Positions 19,047-26,859 of a stretch of DNA of 64,000 nucleotides are shown in pieces. The position numbers and the translations under genes were made by a program. Numbering within the stretch: the stretch's first letter is position 1; every line of letters starts with the position of its first letter. The stretch is from Bdellovibrionales bacterium (GTDB lineage Bacteria > Myxococcota > XYA12-FULL-58-9 > SYDY01), in contig SYDY01000121.1 in NCBI GenBank assembly GCA_005801425.1, forward strand, positions 140,350 to 204,349, written 5' to 3'. The notes beneath the pieces are model-generated. The model was given only the letters and a program-made list of their open reading frames with translations. It was not told the origin of the DNA and did not search any database.

Positions 19047-21407
19047 GTGAAACCTTTTTTTATATACTTGCTTCTGACGTTACCAACACAAGAGCAAGAA
19101 ACATCTCCTACTTCTGAGACTTTCAAGCAAGGTGTCGAGATACTTAACATCCTTGAGGTCGATCTAGGACGCGCCACAGTGCGTGCCGAAGCGTTGCGGC
19201 GCGAACTTGAGAAACTCGATCATAAAAGTCAATCAAGTCTCGAAACTATCGCCTTTCTTTTTGCCGATGCCGAATCGTTGTTTCAAGATGGTGAATTCCA
19301 TGACGCGGCGTTGGTTTTTTCCGAAGTTGTAGAATCTCCTGAAGCACAAGGGCTGCCTTTTTATCCTCAGGCCGTCGATTTCCTCGCCCGTTCGCTTACC
19401 GCCATCGGCTATCATCGCACAGCACGCGTCTACTACGAAAAAATGCTCACGGTGGGGAACGATGAACAGCGTGGATCTGCAATGCAGGCACTGATGGCCA
19501 CATCCCAATTGTTGGGCGAGCGCATCAACGTGGATATATTCGACAAACAGCTAAAATCGATTCGTAAAGTAACACCGTCGTTATCGTATCAGCTTGCGAA
19601 AATGCTCATCCGTATCAAACAGTATGATCGCGCGATAACAATTATGACTCAGATTGAAAACATTGCAACGTGGCGTCAAAAGACACTCTACCTCCATGCC
19701 GTGGCATGCACAGGACTGAAACAATATGCCAAAGCATTGGCATTGTTTACAGAAGTAGTCGCCAAACCACCGCCAGAAGATGATGAGGCTGCCGGACAAA
19801 TTCACGAACTCGCCCATCTTCAACGTGGACGACTCATGCAAGAAATGGGTGATCACATGGGTGCCATGGATGCCTATCAAAATGTATCTCCGGAAAGTCC
19901 AAATTTCTCAGAAGCACAGTTTGAAACAGTATGGACCTATATTGCTGCATCTGCCGACGCACATGATCCAGAAACACAACGCGATCGTATCCATCATGCA
20001 GTTGAATCTCTCGATATGTTTTTACAATTTGAGCCCGATTCACCCATCAAAGCAGAAGCCACATTGTTGCGAGGTAATTTACTCACGCAATTGCGTGACT
20101 TTAATGCGGCCTCAGAATCCTTTCAAAACATGACGAAACAATACAAAGAATTGCATGATAAAGTTGTCGCCTATGTTCATGGAAAGCAATTTAATTTGCA
20201 ACAACTTTTACGTGTCGAAAAAATGGATGAGAAAATATCAGAGAACAATAATATAGCCCACGAAACACTGGACCATTGGGCAATCGCTGAAGACCCCTCG
20301 TTGCTTCGCGCAGCACATACCATCAGCGAACTGGCTACAGGGCATCTGTGGGTTTCTGAAATGCGTGGTTTGGCACGCAAAGTGGCCGCAACATTGGCCA
20401 TGCGCGATTTAAGTATTTGGTCTTCTAAATACCGCGACACAGCCTTGGAAGCACGCACGTCAGAGCATGAGATGATCAATTTGCGTGAAAGGATTGTAGA
20501 TCTCGATAGACTTTTTTCTCAAAATGGCCTTTCCGAATCTACAACCAAAGCTTTGATGGAAGTGATCGGTCGGCGTAAGGCATTAGAACCTGCTTATATG
20601 GCATTGAGTAAAACTCCTGAGGAAAATGAATCCCGTGTGCAAGAACTCCGAAGCATCGCTGCCCATCTGCTCAACGAAGTGGACGGACTCAAAGTAGAAC
20701 TCGATGAAAATATCGCGATGTCAGAGAGCGTGAAGCAATATTTTATAACCCATGAAAAGACGTTATCAGCGACTGAACGAACACAAATGCGACATGTGAT
20801 CGAATCAGAATATGCGGTTGTGGAATCAATGGTCGTAGAACGAAAAAAATTGGCACAAATGCTTAATCCTGATAGCGGGTATCTATTATTGGTTGGGCTT
20901 GAGGATTCTGACGATACGCGCATTCGCAATGCCTACAATGCATTGCTTAAAGAAGAAGAACGACTTCTGACCCAGGTCAAAGAACATGAACAATCCAAAA
21001 ACCTTATCGGTTTACGCGGGCGTCTCAATACACTGTACGTCACCCATCGTAAGCTTGAAAACGAGCTCAAAGGTCTGCGCGCCGCCATCGAGAACAAAAG
21101 CAACAATATCCGCGCGCATCTTTCGCGTGAACTTGAAGCCATGCGAATCACATTGGGCAATCAAGAACAGGAACTCTCCGTGCTCAACGCTGACGCCAAA
21201 AAAGTCGGCAATATGGTTGCGCAACGTGCGGTAGATACCGTAATCCATCAATTGTTCGATTTGGTGACCCGAAGCGACCTCGGTGATGTCGAAGTCACTT
21301 GGGCGCGCAAAAATGAACACACCGAAGAAATCAACGAAGCCGTCCGTGAAGAACGCGACACGCTTGAAGCCATGGAACGTGATTATCGGGATATCTTGGC
21401 CGAGTGA
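19047..21407 (+). CDS. TPR and coiled-coil protein, function unknown
   Basis: The 786-residue protein starts at GTG 19047 with a short hydrophobic segment (PFFIYLLLTL) that may be a signal sequence. Residues about 70-320 form tetratricopeptide-like helical pairs (DGEFHDAALVFSEVVE, YHRTARVYYEKML, LKQYAKALALFTEV). Residues about 460-760 are highly charged coiled coil (for example AHLLNEVDGLKVELDENIA). Such TPR plus coiled-coil proteins occur in myxobacterial envelope and gliding-machinery clusters, but no specific relative is recognised. It stands alone between dapA and the cobalamin riboswitch. A small inverted repeat, GGGTCA-ACT-TGACCC, follows the stop. Confidence 0.8.
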   Translation: MKPFFIYLLLTLPTQEQETSPTSETFKQGVEILNILEVDLGRATVRAEALRRELEKLDHKSQSSLETIAFLFADAESLFQDGEFHDAALVFSEVVESPEAQGLPFYPQAVDFLARSLTAIGYHRTARVYYEKMLTVGNDEQRGSAMQALMATSQLLGERINVDIFDKQLKSIRKVTPSLSYQLAKMLIRIKQYDRAITIMTQIENIATWRQKTLYLHAVACTGLKQYAKALALFTEVVAKPPPEDDEAAGQIHELAHLQRGRLMQEMGDHMGAMDAYQNVSPESPNFSEAQFETVWTYIAASADAHDPETQRDRIHHAVESLDMFLQFEPDSPIKAEATLLRGNLLTQLRDFNAASESFQNMTKQYKELHDKVVAYVHGKQFNLQQLLRVEKMDEKISENNNIAHETLDHWAIAEDPSLLRAAHTISELATGHLWVSEMRGLARKVAATLAMRDLSIWSSKYRDTALEARTSEHEMINLRERIVDLDRLFSQNGLSESTTKALMEVIGRRKALEPAYMALSKTPEENESRVQELRSIAAHLLNEVDGLKVELDENIAMSESVKQYFITHEKTLSATERTQMRHVIESEYAVVESMVVERKKLAQMLNPDSGYLLLVGLEDSDDTRIRNAYNALLKEEERLLTQVKEHEQSKNLIGLRGRLNTLYVTHRKLENELKGLRAAIENKSNNIRAHLSRELEAMRITLGNQEQELSVLNADAKKVGNMVAQRAVDTVIHQLFDLVTRSDLGDVEVTWARKNEHTEEINEAVREERDTLEAMERDYRDILAE

Positions 21408-21417
21408 TATTTTAGGG

Positions 21418-21437
21418 AAGGGTCAACTTGACCCCTA
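21418..21437. repeat. Short inverted repeat after the TPR gene
   Basis: GGGTCA at 21420-21425 and TGACCC at 21428-21433 pair perfectly around a short loop, followed by CTAT. It could terminate the TPR-gene transcript or insulate it from the riboswitch that follows; no T-run is present, so intrinsic termination is not certain. The GACCCCTA end resembles the other dispersed palindromes. Confidence 0.4.
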
Positions 21438-21444
21438 TGCTTTC

Positions 21445-21577
21445 ACTGTGTCATTGGGCTCGCCACGCAGGAAATCGGTGAAATTCCGACGCTGTACCCG
21501 CAACCGTAAACGGTGACGAAGCCATATCCTACCTCCCAAGAGGCCATGGCCGAAACCAAACCGTAAGCCGGACACTG
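21445..21577 (+). ncRNA. Cobalamin (adenosylcobalamin-type) riboswitch
   Basis: The sequence contains the conserved blocks of the B12 riboswitch in order: GCCACGCAGGAAATCGGTGA, AATTCCGACGCTGTACCCGC, the B12-box-like AACCGTAA, and after a variable stem GTAAGCCGGACAC, where the usual form is AAGCCAGGAGAC. GTGTC at about 21448 and GACAC at about 21571 can close the outer stem. Between its end and the ATG at 21605 lies TCTCTTGCTCGGGAGTTGGC, in which CTC can pair with the GGGAG ribosome site, suggesting translational control by sequestration. The genes it leads are two lipoproteins, not a known B12 transporter or enzyme. Confidence 0.93.
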
Positions 21578-21604
21578 TGTTTTCTCTTGCTCGGGAGTTG
21601 GCAA

Positions 21605-22051
21605 ATGAAGCATATTTTTTGTTGTATTATTATCTCTTTTTTCGTTTCGGCATGCGGTGATGGAAGTCACGATCCTTCTAAGCCAAGTACCCCACAATCT
21701 GAGCATCTTGCGATTGCGGGAACTTGGACCGACGGATCTCCTGGCTACATCAATCCAAACCCGTTGGTGATCTCAGATGGCCTATGGGACGGCAATGAAA
21801 TCACCTGGTACGACAACACATCCCGCCGCTTGGTTCACTTCTCGCCCAAAAGCGACTGGGCTGCTGCGTCGTATGTGATGGTTGCTTGGCTCAACCACAA
21901 CAACCAGATCTACTACTGTACTGAATATCCTGGTCACACCACGGCCGAAGAGGCACGCAACGCAACACTCACGTTTGACGAAAGCGATCCAGCCACCCGA
22001 GGCTGTGGTGGTAGCTTTCCTTGGTCCACCCTTACCCCTCCATCGCCATGA
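21605..22051 (+). CDS. Small lipoprotein under cobalamin riboswitch
   Basis: The 148-residue protein begins MKHIFCCIIISFFVSACGDG, a signal peptide with lipobox VSAC near residue 17. The mature part (about 130 residues) contains AGTWTDGSPGYINPN and YDNTSRRLVHFSP and has several Trp and Tyr and a pair of Cys (YYCTEYPG, RGCGGSF), suggesting a small beta-rich domain with a disulfide. It is unrecognised. The start at 21605 is set by a GGGAG ribosome site 8 bases upstream inside the riboswitch expression platform. Its stop overlaps an ATG of the next frame. Direct B12 control suggests a role in cobalamin capture or response; this is inference. Confidence 0.82.
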   Translation: MKHIFCCIIISFFVSACGDGSHDPSKPSTPQSEHLAIAGTWTDGSPGYINPNPLVISDGLWDGNEITWYDNTSRRLVHFSPKSDWAAASYVMVAWLNHNNQIYYCTEYPGHTTAEEARNATLTFDESDPATRGCGGSFPWSTLTPPSP

Positions 22052-22062
22052 CGAACTCAACC

Positions 22063-22087
22063 AGGGCGGTTCGCGAACCACCCCTAC
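22063..22087. repeat. GTTCGCGAACC palindrome, copy between the two lipoprotein genes
   Basis: AGGGCGGTTCGCGAACCACC followed by CCTAC is a palindrome of the window's dispersed family. A second, nearly identical copy lies 27 bases further at 22115-22139, so this pair brackets the likely start of the following gene. Confidence 0.75.
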
Positions 22088-22104
22088 ACGAAGTACAGCA
22101 CCAT

Positions 22105-22767
22105 GTGTCCTCACGTAGGGGCGGTTCGCGAACCGCCCTCTGCGCTTGCTTGCTTGCGATCATCGCCTGTGGAGAACCGCAAGAAAACGCAAATCCAATC
22201 ATAAACCCCTACGCCACTACCGTGATCCGTTTCACCCCAGGCACTGGCGCAGGCTACGGCCAAACAGAAATGCCGCGTATTGTACTGGGGGCACCTCTGG
22301 GACGCGATCAAGACAGCGGCGGTTTTAACGTCGTCAGCCTCGGCGACTTGGGCGAAATTGTTTTAGGCTTTGATGTCGAAATAATAAACGGCCCAGGCAT
22401 CGATTTTATTGTCTTTGAAAATCCGTTTTTGTCGGGAACAAGCACGTGGTACGAACTCGGTTCGGTGGCCGTCAGCGATGATGGTTTGCGTTGGTTTGAT
22501 TTCCCCTGTGATCCCCAGATGCAAGGCCCGCCATTCCCCCAATGTGCCGGTTGGCAACCGGTCAGTTCATCCGCAGGAGAGCCCTTGGTGGATCCTAACA
22601 CCGATGGGGGTGATGGCTTTGATCTCGCAGATCTCGAAGGCTTGCCCGATAACTTTCGTGGTCGTTACATAAAAATTCGAGATCTTGATGTGGCTTTTGA
22701 CAAATCACTGCGCGGGCCCGAAAACCATGGCTTTGATTTGGATGCTGTTGGGATCGTCGTTCGGTAA
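22105..22767 (+). CDS. Cell-surface-type lipoprotein, second gene behind the cobalamin riboswitch
   Basis: From GTG at 22105 the 220-residue product is SSRRGGSRTALCACLLAIIACGEP at its start, read as basic n-region, hydrophobic core and lipobox IIAC. An ATG at 22048, overlapping the previous stop, would add 19 residues of poor signal-peptide character. The mature domain has PRIVLGAPLG, GEIVLGFDVEIINGPGIDF, IVFENPF, VAVSDDGLRWFDFPC, a CAG, then GGDGFDLADL and GRYIKIRDLDV. This pattern recurs in secreted 'cell surface protein' families of several phyla with predicted beta-sandwich folds. The context under a B12 riboswitch suggests cobalamin-related surface function. Confidence 0.82.
   Translation: MSSRRGGSRTALCACLLAIIACGEPQENANPIINPYATTVIRFTPGTGAGYGQTEMPRIVLGAPLGRDQDSGGFNVVSLGDLGEIVLGFDVEIINGPGIDFIVFENPFLSGTSTWYELGSVAVSDDGLRWFDFPCDPQMQGPPFPQCAGWQPVSSSAGEPLVDPNTDGGDGFDLADLEGLPDNFRGRYIKIRDLDVAFDKSLRGPENHGFDLDAVGIVVR
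22115..22139. repeat. GTAGGGGCGGTTCGCGAACC palindrome inside a signal-peptide region
   Basis: GTAGGGGCGGTTCGCGAACC followed by GCCCT is the best-preserved left half of the dispersed palindrome. If the downstream lipoprotein begins at the GTG at 22105, this repeat encodes the basic n-region of its signal peptide. Confidence 0.75.
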
Positions 22768-22776
22768 GGGGAGAGA

Positions 22777-22853
22777 TGGTGCGCCCAGCAAGATTCGAAC
22801 TTGCGGCCCTCGGATTCGTAGTCCGATACTCTATCCAGCTGAGCTATGGGCGC
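22777..22853 (-). tRNA. tRNA-Arg (anticodon ACG)
   Basis: The reverse complement GCGCCCATAGCTCAGCTGGA folds as a standard tRNA: 7-bp acceptor GCGCCCA/TGGGCGC, D-arm, anticodon loop CTACGAA (anticodon ACG), GTTCGAATC T-arm, discriminator A and encoded CCA. A34 of this tRNA is the normal substrate of TadA, whose gene is at 902-1378. Confidence 0.97.
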
Positions 22854-22985
22854 ACGCGAGGGCAGTCCTAACAGCGTGGTGCGGACCATGTCCAGACAAA
22901 AAGTCCAATAGTGAGAATGGGGCCAGAATGGGGCCTTTTGACGCGCTTTACGGAGCAGGCCCCAAATTGCTAGGGTCTTCCTCCT

Positions 22986-23291
22986 ATGGCATTTCTCATA
23001 CGCTTCATTGTTTTAAGTTTGATCATCACCATGCTGTGGCGCTTTATACGCCGTCTCGCCGCCCAAAATCCCCCCAGGACGCCACGTTCCACGCGGGATC
23101 CATACGGTACCCTAGGGCTATCGCCTGATGCCAACAGCGAGACCATACGGCAGGCGTATCAAGCCTTGATTCAGCAGTACCATCCCGACAAAGTGTCCAC
23201 CCTGGGGGTTGAGATCCGGGAGGTGGCCTTGCGTCGCACCCAAGAAATCACCCAGGCTTACGCTGAACTCAAGCGCCGGGGAAAAGTATGA
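22986..23291 (+). CDS. Membrane-anchored J-domain protein
   Basis: The 101-residue protein has an N-terminal hydrophobic span (about residues 3-18) and a C-terminal J-domain: DPYGTLGLSPDANSETIRQA, the HPD loop in QQYHPDKVS, and RTQEITQAYAEL. J-domains stimulate DnaK ATPase. The arrangement, an anchor then a J-domain at the very C-terminus, resembles short DjlA-type or TerB-associated co-chaperones. It overlaps the enoyl-CoA hydratase start by 4 bases (ATGA), so the two are translated together. Confidence 0.88.
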   Translation: MAFLIRFIVLSLIITMLWRFIRRLAAQNPPRTPRSTRDPYGTLGLSPDANSETIRQAYQALIQQYHPDKVSTLGVEIREVALRRTQEITQAYAELKRRGKV

Positions 23292-24049
23292 GCGATACCT
23301 TGCTATGGACCGTGACAAATGGTGTTGGCACATGCCAGTTCAATCGCCCCAACGTTCGCAATGCTTTAAACCGCCAGATGGTGCATGAACTTTCATTGCT
23401 GGTCGTCGAAATAACAGCCCGCGATGACATACAATTCGTCGTCTTCACCGGCAACAATCAAGCCTTCATCAGCGGTGCCGACATTGAAGAAATGGAAAAG
23501 CGTGGGCGCAGTGACGCGCTGGACATGATCAACACCGGCCTATTTCGCCAAATTGAACTTTTAACGAAACCAACCATCGCGGCCATTGAAGGCTATGCAC
23601 TGGGCGGCGGATGTGAATTGGCCATGGCCTGCGATTTACGCGTCTGTGGCGCATCAGCAAAACTCGGTCAACCCGAGGTCAAATTGGGGATCATTCCAGG
23701 TGCGGGGGCGACCTATCGTCTTGCGCGCTTGGTCGGCATCGGCCGGGCCAAAGAACTGATTTATACCGGGCGTATGATCGACGCACAAACCGCGTTGCAG
23801 ATGGGTCTCGTGAATCGTGTGGTTGCCGATGGCGAAGCGACAGCATCCGCGCATACGTGGATCGATGAAATGCGCGAAGCATCACCTCTCGCACTGCACT
23901 TTGCAAAATTGGCACTGAATGGTGTGCATGAACTGAGCACAGATCGCGCTATGGCCTTTGAAGCCACCGCACAAGCTGTGTTGTTTGAAGACGCCGAGAA
24001 AAAACGTCGTATGCGGGCATTTGTGGAAAAGCGGAAGAAAAAACCATGA
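23288..24049 (+). CDS. Enoyl-CoA hydratase/isomerase family protein
   Basis: The 253-residue crotonase-fold protein has the oxyanion-hole motif FISGADIEEM near residue 62, AIEGYALGGGCELAMACDLR near 98 and GQPEVKLGIIPGAGATYRL near 127. The Glu residues of the two catalytic positions (E-L-A near 109 and PEVKLG near 131) are both present, favouring a true enoyl-CoA hydratase used in fatty acid beta-oxidation. The C-terminus is Lys/Arg-rich. It is coupled to the J-domain gene upstream, an uncommon pairing, and converges on the orphan gene at 24056. Confidence 0.9.
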   Translation: MSDTLLWTVTNGVGTCQFNRPNVRNALNRQMVHELSLLVVEITARDDIQFVVFTGNNQAFISGADIEEMEKRGRSDALDMINTGLFRQIELLTKPTIAAIEGYALGGGCELAMACDLRVCGASAKLGQPEVKLGIIPGAGATYRLARLVGIGRAKELIYTGRMIDAQTALQMGLVNRVVADGEATASAHTWIDEMREASPLALHFAKLALNGVHELSTDRAMAFEATAQAVLFEDAEKKRRMRAFVEKRKKKP

Positions 24050-24055
24050 GTCACT

Positions 24056-25165
24056 TCAATCCACGCGTTTGACGTTTTCCCACCATGTATTTAGCCACTG
24101 AAGAATTGTCGCTGTAGTCCAAGGGCGTTGTGGAAGATCTTGTGACGCTGTTTTATAACCCCATTCGAATGTCACAAAAGAAAGTGACGTAAGTGCATTG
24201 TGAATATGTTCACGGTATGGCCAAAGGTTAACATCAAAGGCTTGCGAACCATCCTTTGCTGCACCCATTGATGCAAGCAATTTGCAAATAGGTCGCGTAA
24301 TTTTTAATTCTGTTTCTGTGGATGTCGTAGTACCATCGCCTCGTACAAATTGTGCACTGGAAACATTCAGCGACAATAGGGCCGCTTGCCCTAAGGAAAA
24401 TGCCATCAATGAGTCATGAAGTTCTTTGTTTTGTGGCTGTGAAATGAACAATGTCTGCAATATTTCAAATGGATCCTTGTGTGAAAAAAGCGCTGTCCAA
24501 TAGTGAAGTGCTTCATCAAATTCATGTGCAAGAGACATCCCGTTGATTGCACGTATTGCAAGCATCTGGGTTGTCGCAAATTTCATTCCAGAACGTCGAT
24601 TGTTTTCAAGAAGAACATGCTGAACACTTGCAATGTATGGCCACGCTCGACAAGAAAAAGCACGGTCTGAAAGATTTGGCAGAACCGATCTAACACCTTT
24701 GATGCCTGTTAATTTTTCAAATGCATGATGCAGCAAACAGGTCCACCAAGCGCACGCTAATTTGTCGCCAGGTGCTGTTTGAAGTACTTCCATGGCCTTT
24801 CTCGCAAGGGGCACGATCGTATATGGACGTGCCAATGCCAGATCATCAAGAACAGGTTGCAAATCACCTAAACGCGATTGAAGCGCAAACCTATGTAAGC
24901 AAAGCGCAGTGGGATGCAGTGGAAGTGGGGCAAGAGAACGGGCTGCGATCGCTTCCGTTGTTGCTACGCAAGCCACAGTGAAAAAACCCATACCCGAAGC
25001 TTCCTGGAGCGCTGCTGTTACACGCTCTTCCGTCACCCGAAACCTGAATTCATCACATTCTACGTGGATCTGCGTCAATGGATTCTTTTTTTCGATATCG
25101 TTGGCGACATGGCGGGCAGTCATAGCCCCGTGGTTATCGTGCAAAATCAAGTTTGGGTGTTTCAT
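24056..25165 (-). CDS. Unrecognised 369-residue protein, divergent from the degenerate kinase
   Basis: The protein has no signal peptide or membrane span and no family I recognise. It is helical in character, with segments such as LARKAMEVLQTAPGDKLACAW and SLGQAALLSLNVSSAQFV, and Trp-rich ends (AWWTCLLHHAF, LNTWWENVKRVD). It starts at ATG 25165, only 43 bases from the start of the kinase-like gene on the other strand; the pair shares a control region and may act together. The gene ends 7 bases from the enoyl-CoA hydratase, convergently. Confidence 0.72.
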   Translation of the reverse strand: MKHPNLILHDNHGAMTARHVANDIEKKNPLTQIHVECDEFRFRVTEERVTAALQEASGMGFFTVACVATTEAIAARSLAPLPLHPTALCLHRFALQSRLGDLQPVLDDLALARPYTIVPLARKAMEVLQTAPGDKLACAWWTCLLHHAFEKLTGIKGVRSVLPNLSDRAFSCRAWPYIASVQHVLLENNRRSGMKFATTQMLAIRAINGMSLAHEFDEALHYWTALFSHKDPFEILQTLFISQPQNKELHDSLMAFSLGQAALLSLNVSSAQFVRGDGTTTSTETELKITRPICKLLASMGAAKDGSQAFDVNLWPYREHIHNALTSLSFVTFEWGYKTASQDLPQRPWTTATILQWLNTWWENVKRVD

Positions 25166-25208
25166 TTTTTACAGCACGCCCACCGAACACCCTGTAATAT
25201 ATTTATAC

Positions 25209-26486
25209 ATGGCGAGTACAGAGTTTCAACCGAGGGTGGTAGGTAGTCCTGTACAAAGTACCAGTGCGCAACCGGAGCCTCTTAAGGCGGCGGCAACATC
25301 TCAAGCGATAGATTCAAGCCTGCCAGCACGAGTGCAATCATCTGCCCCCCCCCTAGCAGCAGCCTTAGAATTAAAGCCGCCCAATGCCGTGCCTTGGATG
25401 ACTGGAATACGCGAAAAGGCAACCCCCTCCGTCCCTAAAGAACTAAGAGGCCCAGTGGGCGCAGATCCACGACTGCTCACCACGTCTGAAGGCGACTCCA
25501 TCAGATACTCTGAAACACTCGCCAACGGCGTCACTAAAAAAGTACACGTAGCCGTCAATGATACCGGCAAGCCCATAGCACTTGCTGCCTTGTATCTGGG
25601 GGATACAAAAGATGGACGCCCAGCGACAGCAAGTACCCGCTCAAAAAGCAACCCCGACGATGTCGCTCGTGAAGCCTTATTGATGCAACACATTGGATGG
25701 AAAGACATCAGCATCGTCGAAGTCGCTGAGGATGTTCACGATGGACTCAAAGTCAAAGCTTTCATGAGCATGGAATTGATGGACGGCGATCTTGATCCTG
25801 CGCATGGCAACATTTGGCAAAGTGGCATGCCACCCAACGAACCCGAAACGGCGGGCGCGCGTTTATGCTTCATACTCAAATCAGTGGCAGAAAGCCTGCA
25901 AACATTGCACGAGACCAAAGTTGAATTCTCAACGAGGCGAGGGCCTATCACTTCTGAAGGGGTATTTCATGGCGACATGAAACCTGACAATTTGTTCTTC
26001 CGACATTCAAGAATTGATGGTGAACCTCCTGTCTGTCGCATCGGTGATTTAGGATTGGCCGGTCCAGTCGGTTCACGCTCTTGGTCATCAGGAACAAACA
26101 ATTATTGCTCCCCCGAACAACATGACGGAAAAGCGATGACAGGAAAATCGGACGTCTTTGGTCTTGTAAGTACAATGCTTGAAATCATTGTACCTGGTAC
26201 AACGATTATGAATGCAGATTACGAGCAACTTACGGGGCAAGATCTTCTTGAAAGAATTGGAGAGACGCTTAAAAAGGCGGTAGACAGTGGTGCTTTGGAT
26301 GCAAAAACAGCAGCCGGATTTCAACAACTTTTCAACGCGATGGTATCAGAAGATCCCCAAGGTCGCCCTACGGCGGGTCAAGTGGCACAAAAAGCCGATG
26401 AACTGCTTGCCGGACGAGATTGCAAATGGAAAGGGATCCCATCTCCCCATCAGCCTATCCTTGATCGATTGGCAACCGCTGAATAG
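25209..26486 (+). CDS. Atypical protein kinase-like protein (likely degenerate)
   Basis: The 425-residue protein has about 90 residues of Ala/Pro/Ser-rich leader and then a kinase-like fold. Recognisable parts are HGDMKPDN (254-261, HRD replaced by HGD), IGDLGLAG (DFG replaced by DLG, D280), NNYCSPEQHDGKAMTGKSDV (SPEQ in place of APE) and a C-lobe ending LLAGRD. The usual VAIK lysine is not visible: the matching strand reads PIALAALYLGD. The catalytic Asp256 and Asn261 and the magnesium Asp280 are kept, so some activity is possible but doubtful. A long upstream extension of the frame is not used because it overlaps the divergent gene; ATG 25209 follows its short intergenic gap. Confidence 0.78.
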   Translation: MASTEFQPRVVGSPVQSTSAQPEPLKAAATSQAIDSSLPARVQSSAPPLAAALELKPPNAVPWMTGIREKATPSVPKELRGPVGADPRLLTTSEGDSIRYSETLANGVTKKVHVAVNDTGKPIALAALYLGDTKDGRPATASTRSKSNPDDVAREALLMQHIGWKDISIVEVAEDVHDGLKVKAFMSMELMDGDLDPAHGNIWQSGMPPNEPETAGARLCFILKSVAESLQTLHETKVEFSTRRGPITSEGVFHGDMKPDNLFFRHSRIDGEPPVCRIGDLGLAGPVGSRSWSSGTNNYCSPEQHDGKAMTGKSDVFGLVSTMLEIIVPGTTIMNADYEQLTGQDLLERIGETLKKAVDSGALDAKTAAGFQQLFNAMVSEDPQGRPTAGQVAQKADELLAGRDCKWKGIPSPHQPILDRLATAE

Positions 26487-26859
26487 AGTTCATACCACCA
26501 TCAATCGATGCGCTCATAGATCACGTAAAATTCGCCATACGAACAAATGTCAGTGTTTTCCATCGTACGTTTTTGAGGTTCGTTGGGCTCTTTGCCCAGT
26601 CAACGCATTCACAACACCCACATCAAAAAAGTAAAAATTCCCTTAGGAAATCGTTTTGCGTTTGCCATGGGTTTCCAAAAGTTGAAGCATGGACCCACCA
26701 ATATGTATTAAGCATCGCATAATATGCACGATGGTACGCGCACGGTAGGCGGCGCGTACCACCGATATCACCGTTTGAGATCGGCGTGCGCTAATCCACT
26801 CAATAAAACATACCTAAAGTATTTTTCAACCTTTTCCTCAACCGCAACATGCCTGCGGA
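26487..26859. other. Intergenic region with one strong inverted repeat
   Basis: 373 bases between the kinase-like gene and the end of the cytochrome gene. The only structure I see is GGTACGCGC at 26733-26741 and GCGCGTACC at 26752-26760, a perfect 9-bp stem with a 10-base loop; no T-run follows on either strand. No convincing reading frame or RNA gene is visible. Confidence 0.5.

Noticed and set aside
24909..25208. A 100-residue N-terminal extension of the degenerate kinase
   Set aside because: It overlaps the divergent gene, reads like antisense and there is a better start at 25209.
26733..26760. Inverted repeat GGTACGCGC/GCGCGTACC as an intrinsic terminator
   Set aside because: It is far from both gene ends and has no U-run, so it is only noted as a structure.
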